Assembly (NCBI GenBank): GCA_945860705.1
Contig: CAMART010000013.1
Coordinates: 1-64,000, forward strand
DNA: 64,000 nt
From: Chitinophaga pinensis
GTDB lineage: Bacteria; Bacteroidota; Bacteroidia; Chitinophagales; CAMDFR01
Direction: 5' to 3'
In this document: piece after piece, positions 26,185-34,669 of the stretch
Layout of the letters: every line of letters starts with the position of its first letter
Numbering within the stretch: the stretch's first letter is position 1
Notes under the pieces: model-generated
Databases searched by the model: none
Told to the model about the DNA's origin: nothing
Seen by the model: the letters and a program-made list of their open reading frames with translations, nothing else
Translations under genes and position numbers: made by a program

Positions 26185-27366
26185 CTATATTTCTACACAA
26201 TTTTCTGATGATATTTTGTGATATAGGTCTACGCTTTTGGTATGGATTCGTTCCATAGTATTAAAATCAGTTCTGTATAGTCCAAATCTATAAGTGCAAC
26301 CCAGATTCCATTCAAAATTATCAAAAGTGCTCCACCAAAAATATCCTTTTATATCTACTCCTTCTTCAATAGCTTTATGTATATAGGAAAGATAATCTTT
26401 CATAGCTTGTTGTCTAAACTCGTCATCTTCTGTGCACACTCCACTTTCAGTAATGATTATCGGCTTTTTATACAGATTCCAATATCTTTTTATGTTGTCA
26501 TACATTCCTTTAGGGTAATATTGCCACATACCATCGTGAGGTCTTCCCTCCTGCTCAAATCGATCTTTGTGTTCAATATATGTAAGTGGATAAGGAACAA
26601 AAGGCATCTTTGCATAATAACTCATGCCTAGAAAATCTACTTTTTCAAACTGCTTTGCGCAGTGATCCATAAACCACCAATCAAATATTTTTGCAAGTGG
26701 TTTACCAAGAAAATGTTCCCCCACAAAACAGACTGTATTGTGTGAAATGCCAATAGGTGCAGTGCTTTTTGCTTTAATAATGTCATAAGCACGGTTGTGA
26801 GCTATGCCTAAGTTTTTTATTACTTTAAATGCTTTGAATAAATTTTTCTTAAATGGAGGGAACTCTCCCATCACCCAACCATTAGATACAAATACATTTG
26901 GTTCATTGAAAGTATTCCAGGTGTCCGCATATTTGCCAAATACATCTACAAACTTTGTTACATAATCTAAGAACATATCTATATGTTTTTCAGTATCCCA
27001 TTTGCCTTCTTTTACAAACCAGAGTGGGTCTGTAAAATGATGTAAAACGAGCATAACGTGACAACCTTTACTTTTTAGTTGTTCTATAAACTGAATATAT
27101 TCATCTACTGTTTCTTGATGAAATGGAGCATATGGTGCCCTTTGTAGCTTGCTCCATTGCATACTCATTCTGTATCCATTACTACAGTTGAGAATTAAAT
27201 CAGCATCTTCTTTGAATCTTTTTTCATGATCGGCAGTTCTATCAAAGATAAATCCATCTTTTGCTACTACGCCTTTCCAGTCATGTTCAAAAGCCGTTTC
27301 TATTTGGTAGGAAGCTGTAGAGGTACCCCAAATAAAGTTTTTTGGAAATGATAATCGATTTGGCAT
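26185..27366 (-). CDS. Glycoside hydrolase family 1, beta-glucosidase-like
   Basis: A 393-residue enzyme with both family 1 glutamates: acid/base in T-F-N-E-P (Glu155) and nucleophile in I-I-T-E-S-G (Glu307), and a W-G-T-S-T-A-S-Y-Q-I-E start. It is shorter than the usual 440-480 residues, with few inserted loops. There is no signal peptide, so it is likely cytoplasmic. It is directly adjacent to the M16-like gene (the stop of one is followed by the start of the next). Confidence 0.88.
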   Translation of the reverse strand: MPNRLSFPKNFIWGTSTASYQIETAFEHDWKGVVAKDGFIFDRTADHEKRFKEDADLILNCSNGYRMSMQWSKLQRAPYAPFHQETVDEYIQFIEQLKSKGCHVMLVLHHFTDPLWFVKEGKWDTEKHIDMFLDYVTKFVDVFGKYADTWNTFNEPNVFVSNGWVMGEFPPFKKNLFKAFKVIKNLGIAHNRAYDIIKAKSTAPIGISHNTVCFVGEHFLGKPLAKIFDWWFMDHCAKQFEKVDFLGMSYYAKMPFVPYPLTYIEHKDRFEQEGRPHDGMWQYYPKGMYDNIKRYWNLYKKPIIITESGVCTEDDEFRQQAMKDYLSYIHKAIEEGVDIKGYFWWSTFDNFEWNLGCTYRFGLYRTDFNTMERIHTKSVDLYHKISSENCVEI

Positions 27367-29088
27367 TTATCTAGTAATATACAGTGTAAAAGTGACTTTT
27401 TGATTATTTTGCATCTCTTCTCGTTCTTTGCTAGGGAGTAGCACGCTACTACCATTGATTCTTTCTGAATTAACTCCACTTTCGATAAGGTATTTACATA
27501 TTTTAAGCGCTCTAAATAAGTCTAGTCTTTTCCAGGTATTTTTATATTTAAAAGAACTTAATAATTTGAATTTTGGATATTTTGAAAGAAACGAATCTAC
27601 TTCTGTAGAAGTAACTTTAGTATATTCATTTTTGTCTGCATATCCATTTACTTGCAAAAATGCATCTGGATTTATAAGCATCCATTGCTTTATTGCTTCT
27701 ACTTGTTTGATATACATTTCTTTTGTCAAATCAGATAGATTGTAGTCAAAATACAATACAGTATTTTTAATAATAGATACATTTATATCATAAATCGGAT
27801 TAGTAATATTCGTATTCTGTGTGTACATTTCAAATACGAAATTTTTATTTTTTATAAAACTATTATAAAAAGATGATACATCCTCAATATTGATATTTTT
27901 TACTCTTTTATCATAATTGAAAAAATCATCTACTTTATTTAATGACCAGCTTTCGAGTAAATTTGATTCTATATTTTGAGTATTTTTATTTTCTATACTA
28001 TATTTATTTAGCTCACTTTTTAATATTTCTATTAGTTTATTTTTAACGAGCAATTTTGTAAAGTCTATGTTATTAATGGCATTTTTAACTAAACAGAATT
28101 CTGCGTAGTCACCTTTATTTGGAGTATATGAGATATTGAATGTAGTTGCGTTTTTATATAGTTTTGTTTCTGCTTTAAAATTGCTAATACCAATAGAATC
28201 AAATATTTGATGAGAAAAATAATTAAGTATTTGCTCTACTATGGTAGATTTAATATAACCATTATTATCTTGATAATTACTTACAATTTGATAATGAAAC
28301 GTGGCTGATTCATCATATTTTTTTGCAGAGTCAATATATACAAATTGATTGGAAGTTATTAGATTATTATATATATTGACCGTACTGATAGGTATATAAG
28401 AACTATTTAGTGATTCATCATATAGTGTATTTTTATCTATACTTAAAAACTTTTCATAAGCATTAAATTTACCTTTGACAACAAACAGAGTATAATATGA
28501 TTTGAAATATCTATCGTAGTGTTTTTTTAATTCTTTATAAGATATAGTATCTATGGGAGTATTAGTTTCATCTTGTGCTTTTTTATAAGAGTATGCTCCC
28601 CAAATAGCACTATTTACTTTGTCATCAAACTCTAAATTCATTTTACTTGTATTCAAGTCTGTTTTATAACTATCTATAGCCAATTGTTTTGCCTGTTTAA
28701 AACAACTACTATCTATGAGTATATTTCGATATATATTACTTAAAATCCGTTCTATTTCTATTTCTTTGTTTGGTAAGACAAACTGAAAATGAGTATATTC
28801 ATCGTGGAAATTGAGTTTTGTATTGGAATATACGGAGTCTAATTTTATTAAATTTAATAATACCAGATTGCACATTATTCTTCCAACTCCTGCATTATAA
28901 GCATTTTCTAGAGCAGGTGAAACTTTGATATACATGTTTAAGATTACATCAACTTGATTTGTATCATTAAGAACCACTAACGTAGATTTATTTCTCAATT
29001 CACTAGAAAAAAAATTACCATTATCAATTGCATACAACTCACCATGCGTAATCAAAATAAGAAGACAAAAAGTATATATTAGTTTCAT
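27367..29088 (-). CDS. M16 peptidase-like protein fused to OmpA-like domain
   Basis: About 573 residues with a signal peptide from the ATG at 29088 (the longer frame begins with TTG at 29106). Roughly residues 35-430 resemble M16 (insulinase-type) domains, for example S-Y-K-E-L-K-K-H-Y-D-R-Y-F-K-S-Y-Y-T-L-F-V-V-K-G. The HxxEH zinc motif that should lie in the N-terminal region is absent. The last about 120 residues look like an OmpA C-terminal domain (L-Q-V-N-G-Y-A-D-K and S-E-R-I-N-G). It may be a non-catalytic peptidoglycan-linked envelope protein. Divergent from known members, so moderate confidence. Confidence 0.55.
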   Translation of the reverse strand: MKLIYTFCLLILITHGELYAIDNGNFFSSELRNKSTLVVLNDTNQVDVILNMYIKVSPALENAYNAGVGRIMCNLVLLNLIKLDSVYSNTKLNFHDEYTHFQFVLPNKEIEIERILSNIYRNILIDSSCFKQAKQLAIDSYKTDLNTSKMNLEFDDKVNSAIWGAYSYKKAQDETNTPIDTISYKELKKHYDRYFKSYYTLFVVKGKFNAYEKFLSIDKNTLYDESLNSSYIPISTVNIYNNLITSNQFVYIDSAKKYDESATFHYQIVSNYQDNNGYIKSTIVEQILNYFSHQIFDSIGISNFKAETKLYKNATTFNISYTPNKGDYAEFCLVKNAINNIDFTKLLVKNKLIEILKSELNKYSIENKNTQNIESNLLESWSLNKVDDFFNYDKRVKNINIEDVSSFYNSFIKNKNFVFEMYTQNTNITNPIYDINVSIIKNTVLYFDYNLSDLTKEMYIKQVEAIKQWMLINPDAFLQVNGYADKNEYTKVTSTEVDSFLSKYPKFKLLSSFKYKNTWKRLDLFRALKICKYLIESGVNSERINGSSVLLPSKEREEMQNNQKVTFTLYITR

Positions 29089-29108
29089 AGTTTTTTCAGT
29101 ATGCAAAT

Positions 29109-29885
29109 CTAATCATTTACCCACACTTTAAAATGTTCTTTTTCAAGTCTATTATGTTGAAAAAAAAGAAACCCACATCTGTAAAAATCTAGTGAAAGGG
29201 AAACTTTGGGATGATTTCTTAGTTCATTCCAAGCTTTGGTCATATCCTCACTCCAATATATATCATCTATCACCACAAGACTATTTTCGTGTAAAGCAGG
29301 TAAAAATGTATTGAAATAATTGATAGTTGCTTCATAAGTATGATTGGCATCCATTACGAGCATGTCTATTTTAGCTTGTTTTGAAACAAATTCTATAGAT
29401 GTATTATCAATATTGCCCGAAATGATTTCAATATTAGATTTATTAAATCTTTTGAATAATGTGTTTGATTCTTCTATACATGCTTGATTTGCTTCAAATG
29501 TATATAGTTTATTTTCAAGTACGTTGCTCAAATACAAGGATCCTAAACCAATACAGGTGCCGAGTTCTACTATATTCTGATACTTGTATTTCTCAATTAT
29601 TTTGGCATACCAAAGTCCTTTTTTGTGAGGTAGCGATATATGTTTTTCTATATGTGATAATGTATGTTTTTTCTGCTCTTTATCAGCACCAAATCCATCA
29701 AATAGAATTTCTCGATTAGATGTAGAAAGCTCAGTTCTATACTTAAAAATATCTAAAAGTCCTTTCGAAATTTCTTTAGACTCTAGTACATGAGCTACCA
29801 AGTCATATACAAAAGGAGAATGTATTCTGTAAATAGATTTAGAATAGTATACATACTTCAAAAACTGTTTAATTCTATACCACAT
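29109..29885 (-). CDS. Class I SAM-dependent methyltransferase
   Basis: A 258-residue protein with the SAM motif V-E-L-G-T-C-I-G-L-G-S-L and the downstream acidic D-M-L-V-M-D-A-N-H and V-I-D-D-I-Y-W segments, as in O-methyltransferase-type class I enzymes. The first about 90 residues are a helical, Lys/Tyr-rich region. Only 3 bases separate it from cdd and about 20 from the M16-like gene. Substrate unknown. Confidence 0.75.
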   Translation of the reverse strand: MWYRIKQFLKYVYYSKSIYRIHSPFVYDLVAHVLESKEISKGLLDIFKYRTELSTSNREILFDGFGADKEQKKHTLSHIEKHISLPHKKGLWYAKIIEKYKYQNIVELGTCIGLGSLYLSNVLENKLYTFEANQACIEESNTLFKRFNKSNIEIISGNIDNTSIEFVSKQAKIDMLVMDANHTYEATINYFNTFLPALHENSLVVIDDIYWSEDMTKAWNELRNHPKVSLSLDFYRCGFLFFQHNRLEKEHFKVWVND

Positions 29886-29888
29886 AGG

Positions 29889-30377
29889 CTATTTTGCTAT
29901 TAAATCTGATGCTCCAAAACCTAATGGTAGTATTTCTTTAATAGAATTTAATATATAAATATCTCCAGTTTCACCTTGTAGTATCAATCGAATGTTGTTA
30001 TTATATCTATTTTCATATTCTGATATACTCTGTCTGCAAACTCCACAGGGTGCAACTGGAGAATTGGATGAATTTGTGGGCGTTTTGATAGTAATAGCCA
30101 TTGTATCTATTGCTGTGTTTGGATATTGCATACTTGCATTTGATAAAGCGACTCCTTCTGCACAAATACATACAGGATATGAAGCATTTTCTTGATTTGC
30201 ACCAATTACAGATTGACCATTTTGCAATCTGATAGCACAGCCAACTTTGAAGTGCGAATAAGGCGAATGAGACAAATCACAGGCTTTTCTAGCTTCTTTT
30301 AATAGTTTTTTATCAATCTCAGAAAGTTCATCATAGCTATAAACATCTATCTTACTTGTTATTTCTATTTGTTTCAT
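29889..30377 (-). CDS. cdd: Cytidine deaminase
   Basis: A 162-residue enzyme that deaminates cytidine and deoxycytidine. The zinc site is intact: C-A-E (72-74) and P-C-G-V-C-R-Q (Cys111, Cys114), with the S-P-Y-S-H-F-K-V-G start motif. Length matches the homotetrameric form. First gene of the long minus-strand run toward gdhA. Confidence 0.93.
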   Translation of the reverse strand: MKQIEITSKIDVYSYDELSEIDKKLLKEARKACDLSHSPYSHFKVGCAIRLQNGQSVIGANQENASYPVCICAEGVALSNASMQYPNTAIDTMAITIKTPTNSSNSPVAPCGVCRQSISEYENRYNNNIRLILQGETGDIYILNSIKEILPLGFGASDLIAK

Positions 30378-30390
30378 TATTATTTCTATT

Positions 30391-30419
30391 AACTATAAAA
30401 TGTTTTATAAATTATAGTT
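30391..30419. repeat. Inverted repeat between cdd and the dehydrogenase gene
   Basis: AACTATAA (30391-30398) pairs with TTATAGTT (30412-30419), with a further inner ATAAAA / TTTTAT. It sits in the divergent intergenic region and could be an operator or a hairpin. I cannot assign it. Confidence 0.35.
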
Positions 30420-30439
30420 ATGTAAAGTTATGAAAAAAA

Positions 30440-30469
30440 TTGAATTACATGGAATAGCTCTTAATTTTG
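30440..30469 (+). promoter_or_regulatory. Promoter with very short leader
   Basis: TTG at 30440-30442 and TAATTTTG at 30462-30469 with a 19-base spacer match the Bacteroidota promoter. The ATG at 30474 is 5 bases later, so the transcript would be essentially leaderless. Confidence 0.6.
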
Positions 30470-30473
30470 CAAC

Positions 30474-31802
30474 ATGCAAAAAACAGTTTTAGTACTTGGT
30501 GCTGGTAAAAGTGCCATTTATCTTTTAGAATACCTTAGAGACAATGCTAACTATGAAAATTGGAAATTAATCATTGCCGATATCAATACTTCATCATTAA
30601 AACAATCATTTAAAGATGCTACTTTAATTGATTTTAATTTAAATGAAAATCCTACAAAACTTGAAGAACTCATCAATCAATCTAGTATAGTTATTTCAAT
30701 GGTTCCTGCATTTATGCATCCAATCGTAGCCAAAGCATGTTTGAAATATTCAAAAAATCTGATTACTCCTTCTTATGTTTCTGACGAGCTAAAAGCTATG
30801 CATCAAGAAGTAAGTCAAAAAGGATTGTTATTCCTTAATGAATTGGGTGTAGATCCTGGCATAGATCATATGAGTGCTATGCAAATCATACATCATTTGA
30901 AAGATAAAGGGGCAGTAATTACATCTTTCGAATCCTACTGTGGTGGACTCATAGCACCTGAAAGCGACAATAATCCTTGGCACTATAAGTTCACATGGAA
31001 TCCAAGAAACGTAGTATTGGCTGGTCAAGGAACAGCTAAATACCTTTTAGATAGTCAATATAAATATATACCGTATCATACATTATTTGAGCGTACCGAT
31101 CTTTTTGAAATTGAGGGTTATGGACATTTTGAAGGATATGCAAACAGAGATTCTCTTAAATATATAACATCATACGAACTGGATAATATACAAACAATGT
31201 ATAGAGGCACATTCAGACGTCCTCCATTTTGTAGTGCATGGCAAATATTCGTAAAACTAGGCATGTGTGATGATACTTATAAACTAGATATAAATAAACC
31301 GCTTACAAATGCTGGATTTTTATCTTCATTTTTAGGTGGTGATAATTCGGTGAATTTGCGAGATAGATTTATTGCTGAGTTTGAATTGCAAGAAAAAACA
31401 GAACTCATCAATATGTTTGATTATTTAGATTTATTTGATATACAAAAGCAAATTCCTCTAAGTGATTGCACACCTGCACAAGCCCTTCAATACATACTTG
31501 AACAAAAATTGGTACTCAGCGAACAGGATAAAGATATGTTGGTGATGTTGCATAAATTTGAGTATACATTGAATGGAAATCATCAATCACTAATATCGTC
31601 GCTTGTCGTATTGGGCGAAGACAAGATTCATACTGCTATGGCAAAAACCGTAGGTCTACCTATAGCTATAGCTTGCAAAATGATATTGAATGGTTCGATA
31701 AACGAAGTGGGTGTGCATATACCTGTAAAACCTAGTATATACGAACCAATAATGAACGAGTTAAAGTCTTTCGGAATAAATTTTAAAGAAAAAGTAAACT
31801 AA
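30474..31802 (+). CDS. Saccharopine dehydrogenase-family protein
   Basis: A 442-residue cytoplasmic oxidoreductase starting with a Rossmann loop (V-L-V-L-G-A-G-K-S-A) and containing G-V-D-P-G-I-D-H-M-S-A and the saccharopine dehydrogenase C-terminal domain. These enzymes act on the lysine-saccharopine pathway or related amino acid steps. No lysine pathway partner is adjacent. Confidence 0.82.
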   Translation: MQKTVLVLGAGKSAIYLLEYLRDNANYENWKLIIADINTSSLKQSFKDATLIDFNLNENPTKLEELINQSSIVISMVPAFMHPIVAKACLKYSKNLITPSYVSDELKAMHQEVSQKGLLFLNELGVDPGIDHMSAMQIIHHLKDKGAVITSFESYCGGLIAPESDNNPWHYKFTWNPRNVVLAGQGTAKYLLDSQYKYIPYHTLFERTDLFEIEGYGHFEGYANRDSLKYITSYELDNIQTMYRGTFRRPPFCSAWQIFVKLGMCDDTYKLDINKPLTNAGFLSSFLGGDNSVNLRDRFIAEFELQEKTELINMFDYLDLFDIQKQIPLSDCTPAQALQYILEQKLVLSEQDKDMLVMLHKFEYTLNGNHQSLISSLVVLGEDKIHTAMAKTVGLPIAIACKMILNGSINEVGVHIPVKPSIYEPIMNELKSFGINFKEKVN

Positions 31803-32290
31803 GATTTTTTAAACCAATCTGGTGGCCAAAGCTTATCTGAATTGTACCAAATTTCTATGTGCAATCTTCTATTTCCTTGTTTGTCTAGAGGTGCGCTTCC
31901 GATGTATTGACCTTTAGTAATATTTTGCATTGAAGTAACAAATGCTTTCTCTACATGCGAATAGACGATAAAATAATCACCATGACAAACTATTACTGAA
32001 AAATATTTTTCTTCATCAGGAAAAACTGCAGTGACATATCCATTTGCAGGCGATACAAAATTGGATGAATCTTTTGAAATGATATCTACACCTCTAAGCG
32101 GTTTTCTATTTTCATCTAAGTACAATGTTTTGAAATCTACTTTTGAATTGATAAGAGGTAATTCAAGCTTTGTTTTATTTGCTTCAAAATCTGCTGTCAT
32201 CTTTTTTATTTCATTTTCATCTTTCTTTTGTGCAAATACTGAAATAACAGAGATAAATAATGCAAATAATAGGTAATATTTTTTGTTCAT
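31799..32290 (-). CDS. M23-like (EnvC-type) murein hydrolase domain protein, degenerate
   Basis: About 163 residues with a signal peptide (ending V-F-A-Q) and an LytM/M23-type fold (R-G-V-D-I, V-S-P-A-N-G-Y-V, I-V-Y-S-H-V, L-H-I-E-I-W). The first His of the HxGxD-type motif and the final HxH are not intact, so it is probably non-catalytic like EnvC activators. I start at the ATG at 32290; the longer frame begins with TTG. Confidence 0.65.
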   Translation of the reverse strand: MNKKYYLLFALFISVISVFAQKKDENEIKKMTADFEANKTKLELPLINSKVDFKTLYLDENRKPLRGVDIISKDSSNFVSPANGYVTAVFPDEEKYFSVIVCHGDYFIVYSHVEKAFVTSMQNITKGQYIGSAPLDKQGNRRLHIEIWYNSDKLWPPDWFKKS

Positions 32291-32333
32291 GTTTTTATAA
32301 GCTTTAAAATTATGCCAATTTTTCAATATAAAG

Positions 32334-33998
32334 TTACTTAATTATTTTTTCATAAAATACAAAACCATTTTTTTCGTATAATTTCTTTACAGTATATTTA
32401 TTTACAAAATAAGATGCTTTATTTTGCTTGCATACAAAATAAGTTTTCTTTTTTCCATTTTCGTACATAGCATTGTCAAATTTCAAACCCTTATCAGATA
32501 TATCTCTAGCTCCATAAAAATAATGCGCATAGCTTTTATATCCAAATACTTCTATAGATGCATTTTCTTTTGATTTTGACTGATAAAACTCTAGAGCAGC
32601 ATGTTGACTATAGCGCTCTATTTTGGGTATAAATAAAGTAATGCACATACTTATAGCTAAAGTATTGCAAAGTAATAATGAATAAAAAGAATATTCTTTT
32701 CTCTTTAGTGCACTAAAAACGATAAAACTTATAACTCCAAACAAAGCAATAATAAAAGGTAAATAATCTGTATACGACCAGTGAACTAGTGCATTTAAGT
32801 TGTTATATGCAAATACATCTTTGACTGTAAAAGGCTTGATAATATCTATATGCATACCTAAATATGGAACTATAAAAAGAATGACTAACCATACCAAAGC
32901 AGTCAATCCAAAAACTAGTTTATTGAGCCAATTGAATGCTATTTTTTCTTCGATATAGTAGTATATAGCCAATGCTGAAAGATACGTAAGTGGTAAATAA
33001 CAGAGGGATGAGTAATGAATAATTTTTGTTTTTACTAAGGTGAAAATCACTAAGACTGTAGAAAAGAGGGCAATCATCCACCATCGCCATGTCTTTTGAT
33101 TGCTGTTTTCTATCGTATTTTTTTTAAAGGAAGAAAAAATAAATGCAGATGCTGGAAAACAACCAAACAATACAACAACAAAATGATACAATAAAAAACC
33201 ACCATGTCCTGCATCTTTTGTTTTCATCAATCTTATTTGATAATCGTAAAATTCTTTGATAAACCAGGTGCCTCTAAGATATGTCTCGAATCCAAACCAT
33301 AAGCTAGAGACTAATAAAATCATTAAAATCCATATCAGAATTTCATAATAAGATATAATGCGCTTATATCTATTAATTACAAAAAATACCATAGCAGTAA
33401 CTACTGTCAATATCAATGCTACAGGTCCTTTTGTAAGTATAGCTAATCCTATAAAGACACCTGACAAAATAACATTTCTTAGTTTATATCTTCTTCTGTC
33501 TTTGCTCTCGTACATCTCTAAGTCGAGAGAAAGATTTGCAAAAAAATTGATACCTAAAAATATAAATAGATTGAAAAATGGATCGATTATACCTGACTTA
33601 AAATACATATGAGGGAGCATGCAAGCTATATATACCAATACCCATATTACTCCAAATCTTTTATCGAAATATCTCTTTCCTATTTTATATATCGTAAGTA
33701 GTGTTAGTATGCCACATAAAGCATTTGGGAATCGTGCAGCAAATTCATTGATTCCGTATTGACTCATAGACAAGGCTTGCATCCAAATAAATAATGGAGG
33801 TTTTTCCCAAAATGGTTCATAGTTAATAGTGACTTGAGTATAGTTTTTTGTCATTAACATTTCTCGAGCTGCTTCTGCAAAATTGATTTCATCCCAATCA
33901 AATAAATGTGTATTGCCCAGAAATGGTATGAATAAAATAGCACCAATTATGATGATAAAAAAACTAGTAGGTATTTTTTGTAAGAAATTTTTTATCAT
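32334..33998 (-). CDS. ArnT-like membrane glycosyltransferase
   Basis: A 554-residue protein with a long multi-helix core and the N-terminal loop typical of dolichyl-phosphate-mannose/ArnT-type (GT39/GT83) transferases, with D-W-D-E-I-N-F-A-E-A-A-R-E-M near residue 33 and W-E-K-P-P-L-F-I-W-M at about 62. Known members move a sugar from a lipid carrier to lipid A or proteins on the periplasmic side. It overlaps the PAP2 gene by 4 bases (ATGA-type coupling), and with the LptF-like gene suggests lipid A work. Confidence 0.78.
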   Translation of the reverse strand: MIKNFLQKIPTSFFIIIIGAILFIPFLGNTHLFDWDEINFAEAAREMLMTKNYTQVTINYEPFWEKPPLFIWMQALSMSQYGINEFAARFPNALCGILTLLTIYKIGKRYFDKRFGVIWVLVYIACMLPHMYFKSGIIDPFFNLFIFLGINFFANLSLDLEMYESKDRRRYKLRNVILSGVFIGLAILTKGPVALILTVVTAMVFFVINRYKRIISYYEILIWILMILLVSSLWFGFETYLRGTWFIKEFYDYQIRLMKTKDAGHGGFLLYHFVVVLFGCFPASAFIFSSFKKNTIENSNQKTWRWWMIALFSTVLVIFTLVKTKIIHYSSLCYLPLTYLSALAIYYYIEEKIAFNWLNKLVFGLTALVWLVILFIVPYLGMHIDIIKPFTVKDVFAYNNLNALVHWSYTDYLPFIIALFGVISFIVFSALKRKEYSFYSLLLCNTLAISMCITLFIPKIERYSQHAALEFYQSKSKENASIEVFGYKSYAHYFYGARDISDKGLKFDNAMYENGKKKTYFVCKQNKASYFVNKYTVKKLYEKNGFVFYEKIIK

Positions 33999-34669
33999 TT
34001 TTCTTCTCTATATTTTTTTAATGAAAATGATAAATAAGGATTGGTACTCTGCAATAATTTCTCATGTAAAATAAAATACAATAACAATGTGATGCAAATG
34101 CCTAAAATACTTCCCACATATACATCTACATAAAAATGCTGAAATAAATAAATTCTAGAAAGTCCACAAAGTAAGGCTAAAACAAAGAATACAATTTGAT
34201 AAAAATGGCTTTTTACTAATAATGATAAATAACACATGCCTGCAAAAATAAAGGTAGTATGCCCAGATGGGAAACTATAGTTTTGTAATAATGGAGCACC
34301 TGCTACAGCTTGTATCTCTAAATGGTCTTTTAAATACAATGAAGGACGTACATAACCAAATATATGATGTTTAAAAACATACACAAGTAAAGTGACTAAT
34401 ATAGTCAAGAGTATATAAAATAAAGCATAAGAATTTCTATAATAAAATAATACTATGATAATAATTGCAGTAGCATAGAACTCTGCAAGTTTTGTAGCAC
34501 TTAGAAAAAATATATTAAAAAATTCGCTTCGTTTACAATAAAAATACAAATTCATATCTATTCGATGATAACCTAAGATAAAATAGCTTGAACCAATAGC
34601 TAAGAATAATATACTAAGCAATAAAAACTTATTAGTATATATTTTCTCTAATTCATTTTTAGCTACCAT
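33995..34669 (-). CDS. PAP2-family phosphatase, likely lipid A related
   Basis: A 224-residue membrane protein with Y-S-F-P-S-G-H-T-T and S-R-I-Y-L-F-Q-H-F-Y-V-D-V motifs of the PAP2 family. The first motif reads K-H-H-I-F-G-Y-V-R-P, with seven residues between Lys and Arg-Pro rather than the usual six. It overlaps its neighbours by 4 and 11 bases. Lipid A 1-phosphatases have this fold, and the neighbours point to that role. Confidence 0.8.
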   Translation of the reverse strand: MVAKNELEKIYTNKFLLLSILFLAIGSSYFILGYHRIDMNLYFYCKRSEFFNIFFLSATKLAEFYATAIIIIVLFYYRNSYALFYILLTILVTLLVYVFKHHIFGYVRPSLYLKDHLEIQAVAGAPLLQNYSFPSGHTTFIFAGMCYLSLLVKSHFYQIVFFVLALLCGLSRIYLFQHFYVDVYVGSILGICITLLLYFILHEKLLQSTNPYLSFSLKKYREEK

